Origin: an uncultured Acidobacteriaceae bacterium
GTDB taxonomy: Bacteria > Acidobacteriota > Terriglobia > Terriglobales > Acidobacteriaceae
DNA: 64,000 nt
Assembly: GCA_903849645.1 (NCBI GenBank)
Contig: CAINJJ010000041.1
Span: 1-64,000, forward strand
Direction: 5' to 3'
Shown: in pieces, positions 33,774 through 43,017 of the stretch
Layout of the letters: each line of letters begins with the position of its first letter
Position numbering within the stretch: the first letter of the stretch is position 1
Notes under the pieces: model-generated
Told to the model about the DNA's origin: nothing
The model's database searches: none
The model's input: the letters and a program-made list of their open reading frames with translations, nothing else
Position numbers and translations under genes: made by a program

Positions 33774-34943
33774 TCAGGTCTGAATGGGCTCTGTTCCCGC
33801 GCTCACGATTTCCAAGTAGCGGGTGTAGGCAAATATCCGGTCCCGTTCCTTCCCCGTGGTCTCTTTTGCAATCGCCAGTTCCTCCAGGCGCTGCAAAGCG
33901 GCACTCACGGTTGGGATGGAGAGATTAAGGGCGCGGGCTGCCACTCCAATGTTGATCAGAGGCTTCTTTTTCATGAACTCGTGGACCCGCAGCGCAGAGA
34001 GAGCGGATCGTCCGAGAACTTGAATACGCTTCCGGTCCGTATCGAAGAGACGAATCAACTCCACGGCTGTATCGGCGGCCTGCTTCGCTGTCGCTTCCGC
34101 CCCTTCCAGGAAGAACTCCAGCCATTCCTCCCAAACGCCATCTGTGCGGACCCTTTGCAGTAGCTCATAGTAGCGCCCACGATGAGTCTTGAAATACAGA
34201 CTGAGATACAGGAGCGGCTCACGTAAAGCGCCCCTGGCACAGAGCAGAAGCGTAATCAGCAAGCGTCCCAGCCTTCCATTGCCGTCCAGAAAGGGATGGA
34301 TTGTCTCAAACTGCAGGTGGATAAGGCCCAATTGCACCAGTAAGGGCAGCTTTTGATCCTCATCATGGAGAAATTTCTCAAAGCTATTGAGGCATTCCAT
34401 TAGCCGCTCTGGTGGAGGCGGCACAAAGGTTGCGTTGCCGGGCCGGGTTCCACCTATCCAGTTCTGTGAGCGGCGGAATTCGCCGGGCGTACGGGCCGCA
34501 CCGCGTCCGCCCCTCAATAGAATGCCGTGAATCTCCCGAATCAGGCGCAGCGAGAGCGGAAAGCCATTGCGCAGACGCTCCAATCCGTGTTGCATGGCTG
34601 CCACATAGTTCGAGACCTCTCGCACATCGTCCGTCGGAACGCCCGGTGCGCCCGCATTCTCAAACAGAAGCAGATCGGAGAGGGAGGACTGAGTGCCCTC
34701 AATCTGGGAGGACAGAACCGCCTCCTTGCGAACGTACAGGTACAGGAACAGTTCCGTGTCCGGCAGAAGTGTGGAAAGTCAATCCAGCCGTCCCAATGCC
34801 TGATTGGCCCTGTCCAGGAGCGGCAAGAATGCTCCCAGTTCGAGCGGCGGGACGGGCGGCAATGGTAAGGGAACAAAAGCGCCGACCGTCTCCCCGGTTG
34901 TGGTGGATTGGGCATAGTCTCCGGTCTGGCGATGAATCGGCAT
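33774..34943 (-). pseudogene. Fic/DOC-family AMPylase gene with frameshift and stop
   Basis: The catalytic part is intact (283 residues from GTG 34625): motif HPFLDGNGRLGR and a C-terminal winged-helix-like region (INIGVAARALNLSIPTVSAAL). The true N-terminus is encoded upstream in two pieces: from ATG 34943 (HRQTGDYAQSTTTGETVGAF), broken by an extra base near 34866, then PPLELGAFLPLLDRANQALG, interrupted by TGA at 34781-34779. Removing that base and changing one base of the stop would restore a normal class II Fic protein of about 390 residues. The inhibitory helix motif SSQIEG lies after the stop but before the first usable start, so any product from GTG 34625 would lack it. Fic enzymes transfer AMP to target proteins. 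Confidence 0.85.
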
Positions 34944-35179
34944 TGGGCTAATGCAAGCATCCTTTCATAGCACGCTTTGCAATGAAAAGATAACGCCCTA
35001 TTCTTTAATAAGCAAGCACGCGAGGCGGTCCAGAATGGCGGGATAAACATGGGTGCCGTCGCTGAAACAGAGCGCATCAGAAGGGATGATTCAGTAAGAA
35101 ACGACAGCCACCCGCTACAGTTTCCGCTATACCGGCTTTCTACTTCTGCCGGGAATCGAATCTAAGTTATTGAAAGATT

Positions 35180-35254
35180 TGGAGGCGCGGGCCGGGATCG
35201 AACCGGCGCATAAAGGTTTTGCAGACCTCTCCCTTACCACTTGGGTACCGCGCC
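35180..35254 (-). tRNA. tRNA-Cys (anticodon GCA)
   Basis: The acceptor GGCGCGG/CCGCGCC has discriminator T and an encoded CCA. The anticodon loop CTGCAAA (anticodon GCA) sits on an AGGT/ACCT stem, and the T arm has GGTTCGATCC. Length is 75 nt. It lies 75 bp downstream of tRNA-Gly on the same strand with no strong promoter between, so the two are probably one transcript. Confidence 0.94.
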
Positions 35255-35329
35255 TTGGCAGGGCTGTCTATGCAATTGGTGTTCGCTCCAAACCGCCGTA
35301 GCCAATCCGGCTGGCACCGGAGGGCGGAA

Positions 35330-35404
35330 TGGAGCGGGAGACGAGATTTGAACTCGCGACCCTCGCCTTGGCAAGGCGATGCTCTACCACTGAGCTACTC
35401 CCGC
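35330..35404 (-). tRNA. tRNA-Gly (anticodon GCC)
   Basis: The acceptor GCGGGAG/CTCCCGC has discriminator T and an encoded CCA. The anticodon stem TCGCC/GGCGA encloses loop TTGCCAA (anticodon GCC), and the T arm has AGTTCAAATCT. Length is 75 nt. Confidence 0.95.
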
Positions 35405-35418
35405 TTGTTGCAGAACTG

Positions 35419-35448
35419 AGTATACCGGGACGGCCTAAATCAGGTCAA
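35419..35448 (-). promoter_or_regulatory. Promoter of tRNA-Gly/tRNA-Cys
   Basis: On the minus strand TTGACC (35448-35443), an 18-bp spacer and TATACT (35424-35419) end 14 bp before the tRNA-Gly 5' end. This is a strong sigma70 match. Confidence 0.7.
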
Positions 35449-35468
35449 ACTTCAGGCCGGAGCTCTGG

Positions 35469-36254
35469 TCACACCGCCATCGGCGAAGCGCCGACCGCAG
35501 GCTCGGGCACCGCCAGGTCCGCCTCCCAGCGCGATCCCTTCTCTTCCCGCACAATCTCCCCATCCCGCATATACAGGATCCGGCTGGCAATCGATGCAGC
35601 CTCAGGGTTGTGCGTAATCATCAGCGTGGTCTGCCCAAGCTCCCGGTTCGAACGCACAAGCATTCGCAGCACTGCGTCCGAGTTTTTCGTGTCCAGATTG
35701 CCTGTTGGCTCGTCCGCCAGCACAATCGCCGGCCGCGTAATCAGCGCGCGGGCAATGGCCACCCGCTGCTGCTCGCCGCCGCTCAGCTCCGATGGCCTGT
35801 GCTTCAGCCGCCCCTGGATCGAGAGCATGTCGCTCAGGTGGTCCAGATACACCCTGTCCAGCGGCTCCGTTCGCCCGCTCACTTCATAGGCAATCTCGAT
35901 ATTGCCCATCGCCGAAAGGGTCGGCAGCAGGTTGAACTTCTGAAAGACAAACCCGATGCGGTGCTTGCGCAGCCGGGTGCGTTCGGCGTCGCTCAATGAG
36001 GCAAAGTCCACCCCGTCAATCACCACCCGCCCCTCGGTAGCCCTGGTCAGCCCGCCCAGCAGATAAAACAGCGTGGACTTGCCCGAACCCGACGGCCCCA
36101 CGATGGCTACGAACTCACCGCGCTCTACCGCGAGCGACACGCCCCGCACCGCGGGCACCTGGATGCGTCCAGTGTCATAAACCTTGGTCAGGTTTTCGGC
36201 AACAATGATGGGCGAAGTGTCTTCAGGCTGCACATTTGCTATTGTAAATGGCAC
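35469..36254 (-). CDS. ABC transporter ATP-binding protein (LolD/MacB type)
   Basis: A 261-residue ATPase. Walker A is GPSGSGKST at 53-61, the signature LSGGEQQ at 157-163, Walker B IVLADEP at 177-183, and the H-loop is in MITHNPEA. The VPAVRGVSL start and GNLDTKNSDAV after Walker B are typical of LolD/FtsE/MacB-type subunits that work with FtsX-like permeases in lipoprotein release or efflux. No permease gene is adjacent, so it either pairs with a distant one or is an orphan. The roughly 20 C-terminal residues after REEKGSRWEADL are variable. Confidence 0.9.
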   Translation of the reverse strand: MPFTIANVQPEDTSPIIVAENLTKVYDTGRIQVPAVRGVSLAVERGEFVAIVGPSGSGKSTLFYLLGGLTRATEGRVVIDGVDFASLSDAERTRLRKHRIGFVFQKFNLLPTLSAMGNIEIAYEVSGRTEPLDRVYLDHLSDMLSIQGRLKHRPSELSGGEQQRVAIARALITRPAIVLADEPTGNLDTKNSDAVLRMLVRSNRELGQTTLMITHNPEAASIASRILYMRDGEIVREEKGSRWEADLAVPEPAVGASPMAV

Positions 36255-36315
36255 CCCGAACCCCGGCTCCCTTAGAATGTGAGTGCATCAATCTTGACCG
36301 CAGGATTCCCCGCAC

Positions 36316-37248
36316 ATGACCGTTGAACTCAACTCCGCTCTTGTCACCTCTGTTGAAGCAGCCGCCGCAAAGGCAGGCCTGGTGCTCGCCTCCACCGCCG
36401 AGGGCCGCGATTTCCACGGCCAGCCCACCGCCGTCCTCCAGCTTGGGCTCCCCGGCGCCGAGTTTGCCGGCCGCTCCCTCAAGCTCGAACTCAGCCAGGA
36501 CTTCAAGTTTGACAAGCCGGACCTGCTGGCCCAGATGACCGCGCACCTGGCCGCACAGGCCAAGCGGCTGCGCAATCCGCGCCCCGAGTGCTATGTCACG
36601 CTCGCCGGCCTGCCCATCGCCTTCGGCCAGTTCCAGTGGCCCTTCCATCGCTCCACCTCCGGCGCGGACACCTACATCGTTCACGGCGAGATGCACCTGG
36701 CCGACGGCGGCACCCACAACCTGCACGCCAAGGTCGCCGCGTCCGTCACCCTCACCTTTGCCGAGATTGTTCCCGCCATGGAGCAGCCCTACGCCGAGAC
36801 TTTTGTCTACAACGCGGTGCGCAAGACGGTGGACCTGGGCCAGCTTGAATTTCTCAAGTCGGGCAATCGGCAGCCGGTCCCCGTCACCACCCGCTACTAC
36901 AGCCGCTGGCAGAAAAAGTTCCTCTTTACAGAGACCAACGACGAAGAGCGGCTAGCTTACCTGCTGCGCAAGGTCTACTGGCTCTCCGGCATCCTCGGCG
37001 AGGGCAAGCCGGTGTGGATCGCCGATCCCCGCGACGCCCAGTACCTGAACACCACCGAAGCCGACCTGCTGCGCATGGCCGGCCACGAGGCCGGCGAGGG
37101 ACTGCTGACGCTCGATAGCGAGTTTGCCGCCCCCACGCCGCAGCTTCTGGCCCGCGCCCCTGAATACCAGGCCCAGCTTGAGGCCGCCCTCAACTTCACC
37201 AAGCCCCAGTTCAACGAGTCGATGCGCGCCGGCCACGCCAACATGTAG
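36316..37248 (+). CDS. Uncharacterised conserved-looking protein
   Basis: A 310-residue soluble protein, no signal peptide, probably cytoplasmic. I do not recognise a domain. An N-terminal alpha/beta part (AGLVLASTAEGRDFHGQPTA) is followed by a central beta-rich part (FQWPFHRSTSGADTYIVHGE) and a helical C-terminus ending QFNESMRAGHANM. Codon use is strongly C/G-ending, as in neighbours, so the gene is real and native. It is monocistronic, divergent from the ABC ATPase and closed by its own terminator. Confidence 0.75.
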   Translation: MTVELNSALVTSVEAAAAKAGLVLASTAEGRDFHGQPTAVLQLGLPGAEFAGRSLKLELSQDFKFDKPDLLAQMTAHLAAQAKRLRNPRPECYVTLAGLPIAFGQFQWPFHRSTSGADTYIVHGEMHLADGGTHNLHAKVAASVTLTFAEIVPAMEQPYAETFVYNAVRKTVDLGQLEFLKSGNRQPVPVTTRYYSRWQKKFLFTETNDEERLAYLLRKVYWLSGILGEGKPVWIADPRDAQYLNTTEADLLRMAGHEAGEGLLTLDSEFAAPTPQLLARAPEYQAQLEAALNFTKPQFNESMRAGHANM

Positions 37249-37284
37249 TTCTTCCGCGGACCTGTCGCGGCCGCAATCCGAAGA

Positions 37285-37329
37285 CAAAATATCCCAGCCT
37301 CTGTGTGAGATCTGGGATATTTTGCTTTT
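37285..37329. terminator. Bidirectional terminator between convergent genes
   Basis: Perfect 13-bp arms (37285-37297 and 37312-37324) surround a 14-nt loop, with TTTT at 37326-37329 on the plus side and a T-rich stem end on the minus side. It lies between the unknown gene ending at 37248 and glpD ending at 37379. Confidence 0.88.
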
Positions 37330-37378
37330 CCGACTTCTTCCGCATCCAGACGGGCGCAGGCCCCTTCAGATACGTGCC

Positions 37379-38941
37379 TTACACCACCCGGTACTGCTCC
37401 GCCAGGGCGAGAAACTCCTTCACTTGCGCCGCGACCCAGGCTTCGTCACGCCCCAGTTCGGCCGCCAGCAGCTTCGCCACCGGTTCCGCCATGGCAATGG
37501 CCGCATTCGCATTCAGGAAGAGCGCCCGCGTATGCCGCGCCAGCACGTCTTCCACCGTGCGCGCCATCTCCTCCCGCGCCGCCCACACCACCTCGGCTCC
37601 GGTATACGGCAGCGCCGGGTTCAGTTGCCCGCCCAGCGCCGGGTCCTTTGCCAGCTCCTGAATCGCCGCCGCATCCGAGCCATAAACCTCCAGGCTCCCC
37701 AGCGCCGCCGCATTCTCCATGTACCCGTGAATCTTCAGGTTCCTGGTGGTGCAGTCCATGTCCGGAAGCTTGCCCAGCGTGATGGCGTGGTCCACGCAGT
37801 CCTCGGCCATGTGGCGATAGGTCGTCCACTTGCCGCCGGTAATTGTGAGCAGGCCCGATGTGTCCACGTGAATCACGTGATCTCTTGAGAGCGCAGAGGT
37901 CTTGCCTTCGCCCTTGACCAGCGGCCGCAGCCCGACGAATACCGCCAGCACGTCCTTGCGGCTGGGCGGCCGCACAAAGAAGCGCGACGCCGTATCGAGA
38001 ATGAACTCGATCTCTTCTTCCAGCGGCTTGGGCTCCAGGCTCGCTGCGTCCAGAGGAGTGTCCGTGGTGCCCGCCACCGCATGCCCATGCCATGGAATGA
38101 CAAACAAAACGCGCCCGTCGCTGGTTTTGGGAACCATCAGCGCCGTATCGCCCTTCAGGAACGAGCGGTCAAACACCAGATGGATTCCCTGGCTCGTCAC
38201 CACCAGCGTCTCCGCGTCCGGGTCGGCCATGCGGCGCACCGTATCGGTAAACACGCCCGTGGCATTCACCACCATGCGCGCCGGAATCGTCAGCTCCTCG
38301 CCCGTCTCCTCGTCGCGCGCCGTCACGCCATTCACATAGCCGTCGGCATCGCGCATCAACCCGGTCGCAGGGCAATAGTTCACGAGCACCGCCCCGTGAT
38401 CCGCGGCCGTCATGGCCAGGTGAATCAGCAGGCGCGCATCGTCAAACTGGCCGTCGTAATAGACCACTCCGCCGCGCAGTTCCTCAGGCTCCAGCGCCGG
38501 CAGCCGCTCCAGGGTCTCTTCCTTGCTGAGCAGCTTTGAGGCGCCAAAGCCGTACTTGCCGGCCAGCAGGTCATAGAGCTTGAGCCCGATGCCGTAAAAG
38601 GGAGCCTCCCACCAGGAGTAGTTGGGCACAATGAACGCCAGGTCGTGCACCAGATGCGGTGCGTTCTGCCGCATCAGCCCGCGCTCCTTCAGGGCCGACA
38701 TCACCAGCGGAATATTCCCCTGCTCCAGGTAGCGCACGCCGCCGTGCACCAGCTTGGTGCTGCGACTGCTTGTGCCTTTGCCAAAGTCGTAGGCCTCCAC
38801 CAGCACCACGCTCAGCCCGCGCGCCGCCGCATCCACGGCCACGCCCATGCCGGTCGCCCCCCCGCCGATGACCGCAATGTCCCACGGTATCTTGGCGTCA
38901 AAGCGCTCCCGCACTCGCTGCACCATCTCTTCCCGCTTCAT
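37379..38941 (-). CDS. glpD: Aerobic glycerol-3-phosphate dehydrogenase
   Basis: A 520-residue FAD-dependent, membrane-associated enzyme that oxidises glycerol 3-phosphate to dihydroxyacetone phosphate and feeds electrons to quinone. The FAD dinucleotide motif is at the N-terminus (VIGGGATGMGVAVDAA), followed by the GlpD signature segment GTSSRSTKLVHGGVRYLEQG. A second conserved stretch is TITGGKWTTYRHMAEDC. The C-terminal helical domain is complete. It lies downstream of glpK on the same strand, separated by 89 bp that contain a strong hairpin. Confidence 0.96.
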   Translation of the reverse strand: MKREEMVQRVRERFDAKIPWDIAVIGGGATGMGVAVDAAARGLSVVLVEAYDFGKGTSSRSTKLVHGGVRYLEQGNIPLVMSALKERGLMRQNAPHLVHDLAFIVPNYSWWEAPFYGIGLKLYDLLAGKYGFGASKLLSKEETLERLPALEPEELRGGVVYYDGQFDDARLLIHLAMTAADHGAVLVNYCPATGLMRDADGYVNGVTARDEETGEELTIPARMVVNATGVFTDTVRRMADPDAETLVVTSQGIHLVFDRSFLKGDTALMVPKTSDGRVLFVIPWHGHAVAGTTDTPLDAASLEPKPLEEEIEFILDTASRFFVRPPSRKDVLAVFVGLRPLVKGEGKTSALSRDHVIHVDTSGLLTITGGKWTTYRHMAEDCVDHAITLGKLPDMDCTTRNLKIHGYMENAAALGSLEVYGSDAAAIQELAKDPALGGQLNPALPYTGAEVVWAAREEMARTVEDVLARHTRALFLNANAAIAMAEPVAKLLAAELGRDEAWVAAQVKEFLALAEQYRVV

Positions 38942-38990
38942 GCTTTGCTCCAGTTTCCTGCTCGCTGTTGTTGCACCAAAAACCGGGTGC

Positions 38991-39016
38991 CCCCTGTCTC
39001 GCTTGCGAGACAGGGG
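38991..39016. other. Perfect hairpin between glpK and glpD
   Basis: CCCCTGTCTCGC and its complement lie at 38991-39002 and 39005-39016, a 12-bp perfect stem with a tiny loop. In the transcribed (minus) direction it comes 14 bp after the glpK stop and is followed about 13 nt later by a run of five T's. It may attenuate transcription into glpD or stabilise glpK mRNA. Confidence 0.7.
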
Positions 39017-39030
39017 AAACCACCCAAACC

Positions 39031-40518
39031 CTATTCAGCCCATCCCTTTGCCCGGTCCACCGCCCGGTTCCACAACCCTCTCCGGCCGGCACGTTCCGAG
39101 GCGTCCATCTTGGGCTCAAAGCGCACATCGCCCTGCCGTTTGGCCCGCAAATCCTCCGGACCCGCCCAGAAGCCCGTCGCCAGGCCCGCCAGGTACGCCG
39201 CCCCGAGAGCCGTTGTCTCCGTCACCTGAGGCCGCACCACCGGCACGCCCAGAATGTCCGCCTGGAACTGCATCAGCAGGTTGTTCACCGATGCGCCGCC
39301 ATCCACGCGCAATGCTCCGAGCGGCGTGCCCAGTTCGCTCTCCACGGCTTCCAGCACGTCCGCCACCTGGAAGGCGATGCACTCCAGCGCCGCCCGCGCA
39401 ATGTGTCCCGGCGAGGTGCCTCGCCGCAGGCCGATCAGCAATCCGCTCGCATGCGGGTCCCAGTGCGGCGCGCCCAGCCCCACAAACGCCGGGACCAGCA
39501 CCACTCCGCCCGAATCGGGCACGCCCGCAGCCAGTGCCTCCACCTCGGCCGAGGAGCCAATCAGCTTCAGGTTGTCCCGCAGCCACTGCACCACCGCCCC
39601 GCCGATAAAGATGCTGCCTTCAAACGCATACTCCAGCCGCTTCTGGCTGCTCGCCGCCAGCGTGGTAATCAGGCGGTGCCTGGAGCGCACAAACTCCGTG
39701 CCGATGTTCTGCAGCAGGAAGCACCCCGTACCGTAGGTGTTCTTGGCCTCGCCCGCGCCCCAGCACAGTTGCCCAAACAGCGCCGCCTGCTGGTCGCCCG
39801 CGATACCGGCGATGGGGATGCCGCCCAGGCCCAGGGTCGTCGTCACCTCGCCCACCAGCTCGCTCGACCAAACCACCTCCGGCAGCAGGCTCTCCGGAAT
39901 CCCGAAGATCCGCAGCAGTTCAGCGTCCCACTCGCCCTTCACAATGTTGAAGAGAAGGGTCCGCGAGGCGTTGGTCACGTCCGTCACGTGCCGCGAGCCG
40001 CTGGTCAGGTGCCAGATCAGCCAACTGTCCACGGTGCCAAAGGCCAGTTCGCCGTTCTCCGCCCGCGCCCGCGCGCCCGGCACATGGTCCAGAATCCAGG
40101 CCACCTTGGTGGCGGAAAAATAGGGGTCCAGCACCAGCCCGGTCTTGTTTGAGACCGTCTCGCCAACCCCGCTTTCCTCCAGCGCGCTGCACTTGGCGGC
40201 GGTGCGCCGGTCCTGCCACACAATGGCCGGATGAATGGGCTTGCCCGTGGCCCGCTCCCACACAATCACCGTCTCCCGCTGGTTGGTGATGCCAATGGCG
40301 GCCACGTCTCTGGGCCGCGCGCCCACCTTGCCCAGGGCCTCCACGGCCACACTGAGCTGGCTGGTCAGGATCTCCATCGGGTCGTGCTCTACCCAGCCGG
40401 CCTGGGGATAAAACTGCTCAAACTCGTGCTGCGCCACAGCGGCAATCGTGCCCGCCTGGTCAAAGAGAATCGCGCGGGAACTCGTCGTCCCCTGGTCCAG
40501 TGCAAGGATGTAGCTCAT
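39031..40518 (-). CDS. glpK: Glycerol kinase
   Basis: A 495-residue FGGY-family kinase that phosphorylates glycerol to glycerol 3-phosphate using ATP. The N-terminal phosphate loop is clear ([15 protein letters not shown]), as are [33 protein letters not shown] and the C-terminal [18 protein letters not shown]. The start is ATG 40518, where the fold begins, with a GGCGGA element upstream; in-frame codons before it are not family-like. The product passes its phosphorylated glycerol to GlpD downstream. No glpF transporter is in view. Confidence 0.96.
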   Translation of the reverse strand: MSYILALDQGTTSSRAILFDQAGTIAAVAQHEFEQFYPQAGWVEHDPMEILTSQLSVAVEALGKVGARPRDVAAIGITNQRETVIVWERATGKPIHPAIVWQDRRTAAKCSALEESGVGETVSNKTGLVLDPYFSATKVAWILDHVPGARARAENGELAFGTVDSWLIWHLTSGSRHVTDVTNASRTLLFNIVKGEWDAELLRIFGIPESLLPEVVWSSELVGEVTTTLGLGGIPIAGIAGDQQAALFGQLCWGAGEAKNTYGTGCFLLQNIGTEFVRSRHRLITTLAASSQKRLEYAFEGSIFIGGAVVQWLRDNLKLIGSSAEVEALAAGVPDSGGVVLVPAFVGLGAPHWDPHASGLLIGLRRGTSPGHIARAALECIAFQVADVLEAVESELGTPLGALRVDGGASVNNLLMQFQADILGVPVVRPQVTETTALGAAYLAGLATGFWAGPEDLRAKRQGDVRFEPKMDASERAGRRGLWNRAVDRAKGWAE

Positions 40519-40680
40519 TGTGTCGGTCCGCCTTCGGCATCCAGTCAAACACGCCCACCCGCGGTTAGGCAACCGGCAAAGGCCGCCTGCAATCGATTAC
40601 ATACTGTACTTTGCCCGTTCACTTTGCTGTGCCCTGCGGCACAACTCTTCGTTCCGTTCCCGCATTCCGGGCCGGTTGTC

Positions 40681-41427
40681 CTAATTCGTGGGACCCGGCC
40701 AAAGGTGCGCCAGCGCCGCCGCCGCAATCCACGCTGCCGAGGCAAGGAAGAAGCTGTCAAACCGATCCAGAATCCCCCCATGCCCCGGCAAGAGACCGCT
40801 GAAATCCTTCACCCCCGCCCGCCGCTTTACCGCTGACGCCGACAGGTCCCCCGCCAGCCCCAAAGCCGCAATCAGGCAGCAAGCCGCAACCGTGCGCGCC
40901 ACACCCCATCCCACGAGTGGCCGCAGCCAGAGTCCCATGCCCACCGCAAACAGCAAACCGCCCGCGCTGCCCTCGATAGTCTTGCCGGGGCTGATCCGCG
41001 GCGCCAGCCGGTGCCTTCCCAGCAGTTGGCCAGTAACCTGGCTGAATCCATCAAACGCGCAGACTACCAGGTAGAGAAACACCGTCGTCCCCGCCGGCGA
41101 CAGCTTCACAAACAGCACTGCCCCTGTTGCGGCCAGCGCATACGTGCCGCCCATCACCAGGCCAGCCCCGATCCTCCCTCCGCTGGCCCGCGGCAACGCT
41201 CTCGCCATCTCCCACGCACCCAGCGCGGCCACCGCCGCCATCACCGTGGTCACAACCCAGGTCCCGGCCAGGGCGCACAGAACAAAGCCAATCACGATGC
41301 CAAAGTAGGTGATGAACTTGATCAGACGGCTCCGCTTCACTGTGCGGTCTTCCTTCCGGCTCGCAAAAGCCAGCCCCACGCCGCCAACCAGGAACGCCGA
41401 CACACAAATGACCACGAGCCGGTCCAT
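40681..41427 (-). CDS. CdsA-like phosphatidate cytidylyltransferase
   Basis: A 248-residue integral membrane protein with about seven hydrophobic segments. It makes CDP-diacylglycerol from phosphatidate and CTP. The C-terminal family signature is complete: SAVKRRAGVKDF followed by PGHGGILDRFDS. ATG 41427 shares one base with the stop of the diacylglycerol-kinase-like gene, so translation is coupled. With that kinase and the CDP-alcohol transferase it forms a three-gene lipid operon. A housekeeping cdsA may exist elsewhere. Confidence 0.9.
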   Translation of the reverse strand: MDRLVVICVSAFLVGGVGLAFASRKEDRTVKRSRLIKFITYFGIVIGFVLCALAGTWVVTTVMAAVAALGAWEMARALPRASGGRIGAGLVMGGTYALAATGAVLFVKLSPAGTTVFLYLVVCAFDGFSQVTGQLLGRHRLAPRISPGKTIEGSAGGLLFAVGMGLWLRPLVGWGVARTVAACCLIAALGLAGDLSASAVKRRAGVKDFSGLLPGHGGILDRFDSFFLASAAWIAAAALAHLWPGPTN

Positions 41428-42305
41428 CAGTGAGCCCTCGGCCGGTTGCACGCCAGCGCAGCAGGCAGGAGGCGTATCTCCACATCAACCGCACAAGGAA
41501 AGATCTCCCCATCCAGCATCAGGTCTTGCGGCGTCTTGAGATGTACCCGCGCCGCGGTGGTCTGCCGCAGCGGATAGGGCTGATAGATTCCCGTCCCGGA
41601 GAGAGCCGAGAGATTGTGCGCGGTCTGCCTGGGCATGCCGCCATCCATCTCCATCACCTCAAAGACCCCGTCCGCGCAGTGCGCCTCCGGATAGCCGTGG
41701 AAGTTGGCGATGTGATGCGTATTGTTCGCAATCAACCCGGAAAGCCATAACTCGCGGCCAGATTCGCCGCCATACTCCACCCACATGCTCGAACGGTGCG
41801 GCCGCATGAACGCCGCCGCCGCCGCATACGACATTGCGCCCATCCACCTTAGTCCCTGGGCTCGCCGCGCGATCATCACCGCGTAGCCCAGGGCCACCGT
41901 GCTCGCGGCAAGGCTCGCAGATTGCCTGCCGTCGGCGAAGGTCGCCCTCACTTCCAGCAGGTCGATACGCGGTTGCGGCCGCCAGTGCAGCACTTCTTCA
42001 ACGCCTCTCGGGCCCATCAAGCCCAGGTCGCGCCCGAGTGCGTTCCCGCGCCCTGCTGGAAACAGGGCAATCCGCTGCCGCTCCCGGTCCATCCCTTTCA
42101 AGACCTCAAACAGGGTCCCATCCCCGCCAACGACCGCCACTCCAGCGTAGTCCCGCCCCTCCGCGGCCGCCTCTGCCGCGTGTCCGGCATGGCGCGTCAG
42201 GATCACCCTCTCCGCGGACCTCTTCAATCCCTCCAGCCATGCCTCGCGGCAGGTCCGGTTCCCGCCTGAGTGCGGATTCACGATGGCAAGCCATTGTTGT
42301 CTCAG
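41427..42305 (-). CDS. Diacylglycerol/lipid kinase (DAGK catalytic domain)
   Basis: About 292 residues of the DgkB/YegS family, which phosphorylates diacylglycerol or related lipids. The first strand is LAIVNPHSGGNRT, the ATP-site motif is VVGGDGTLFEV, and FPAGRGNALGRDLGL follows. The C-terminal beta-sandwich ends at VEIRLLP. The start is awkward: no ATG, GTG or TTG lies before the first strand within a plausible distance. The best-placed codon is CTG 42305, which overlaps the stop of the upstream gene (CTGA), replacing the usual ATGA. The in-frame run further upstream is a shadow of that gene. Confidence 0.82.
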   Translation of the reverse strand: MRQQWLAIVNPHSGGNRTCREAWLEGLKRSAERVILTRHAGHAAEAAAEGRDYAGVAVVGGDGTLFEVLKGMDRERQRIALFPAGRGNALGRDLGLMGPRGVEEVLHWRPQPRIDLLEVRATFADGRQSASLAASTVALGYAVMIARRAQGLRWMGAMSYAAAAAFMRPHRSSMWVEYGGESGRELWLSGLIANNTHHIANFHGYPEAHCADGVFEVMEMDGGMPRQTAHNLSALSGTGIYQPYPLRQTTAARVHLKTPQDLMLDGEIFPCAVDVEIRLLPAALACNRPRAH

Positions 42306-42901
42306 CGCGTCACTCCCCGGCTGCGCAGGACTCTGTAAATACCGCCCACGTCGCTGCGCCACTCCGGCAGAAGGCAGATCAGCGCCATCTCTTCGACCAG
42401 TCCCGCCACGTAGACAGCCACCGTGATGTGAAACAGCCACCCCTGGTAGCCCCACAAAAACAGCGACATTACAAAGATTCCGGCCATGTACGCCGCGATC
42501 CGGTCCAGGAGAGTGTGAAAGCTCGATACCTTGCCGTAGCGCCCGAGCGCTGCAGCCACCTCGCCCAGGTAGAAGACCGCCACCAGCGTCAGCTCAGGCC
42601 AGCGCGCGGCCACAAACTGCCTCTGGAAGACCGCAACCCCCGTCATCCCCATGACCATCGTCAGAATATCGGCCACTGAGTCAAGCGTCGCGCCCAGCTT
42701 TGAAGTCAGATGGAAGGCTCGCGCGATCAGTCCGTCCGCGATGTCGCTCAGCAGGCAGCCCAGCAGCATCCACTTGAAGTTCTCCACGCGACCCAGCAGC
42801 ACCAATGCCAGCAGCACCGGCGCCGCGCAGATGCGTGCAACAGAGATGGCGTTGGGGGCATTGCGCCAGGGCCCCTGCGGCGGGGCGGCTTCCACGTTCA
42901 T
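42302..42901 (-). CDS. CDP-alcohol phosphatidyltransferase
   Basis: A 199-residue inner-membrane enzyme. The full family motif D-x2-DG-x2-AR-x8-G-x3-D-x3-D is present: Asp53, Asp56-Gly57, Ala60-Arg61, Gly70, Asp74, Asp78. These residues bind the metal and CDP moiety. Members transfer a phosphatidyl group from CDP-diacylglycerol to glycerol 3-phosphate, inositol phosphate or another alcohol; the acceptor here cannot be told. About five membrane helices are seen. It is the first gene of the lipid operon, followed directly by the lipid kinase and CdsA-like genes. Confidence 0.9.
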   Translation of the reverse strand: MNVEAAPPQGPWRNAPNAISVARICAAPVLLALVLLGRVENFKWMLLGCLLSDIADGLIARAFHLTSKLGATLDSVADILTMVMGMTGVAVFQRQFVAARWPELTLVAVFYLGEVAAALGRYGKVSSFHTLLDRIAAYMAGIFVMSLFLWGYQGWLFHITVAVYVAGLVEEMALICLLPEWRSDVGGIYRVLRSRGVTR

Positions 42902-42957
42902 AGTCGGCCATTATAGGTGTTGGCCTTGTCCGGGCAAAGCGTCTTGTGACCAGCCCC

Positions 42958-42999
42958 AAAAAGAGAGCCCCGCGCCAGGGGAAAGCCTGGCGCGGGGCT
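42958..42999 (-). terminator. Rho-independent terminator of the NHL-repeat gene
   Basis: Perfect 14-bp GC-rich arms (42966-42979 and 42986-42999) with a 6-nt loop are followed in the minus direction by CTCTTTTT. It lies 19 bp beyond the stop of the large secreted protein. Confidence 0.93.
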
Positions 43000-43017
43000 G
43001 GTTGCCGTTGAGGTTGA

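Noticed and set aside
42306..42455. N-terminal extension of the lipid kinase
   Set aside because: It overlaps the CDP-alcohol transferase gene in another frame and has no family similarity.
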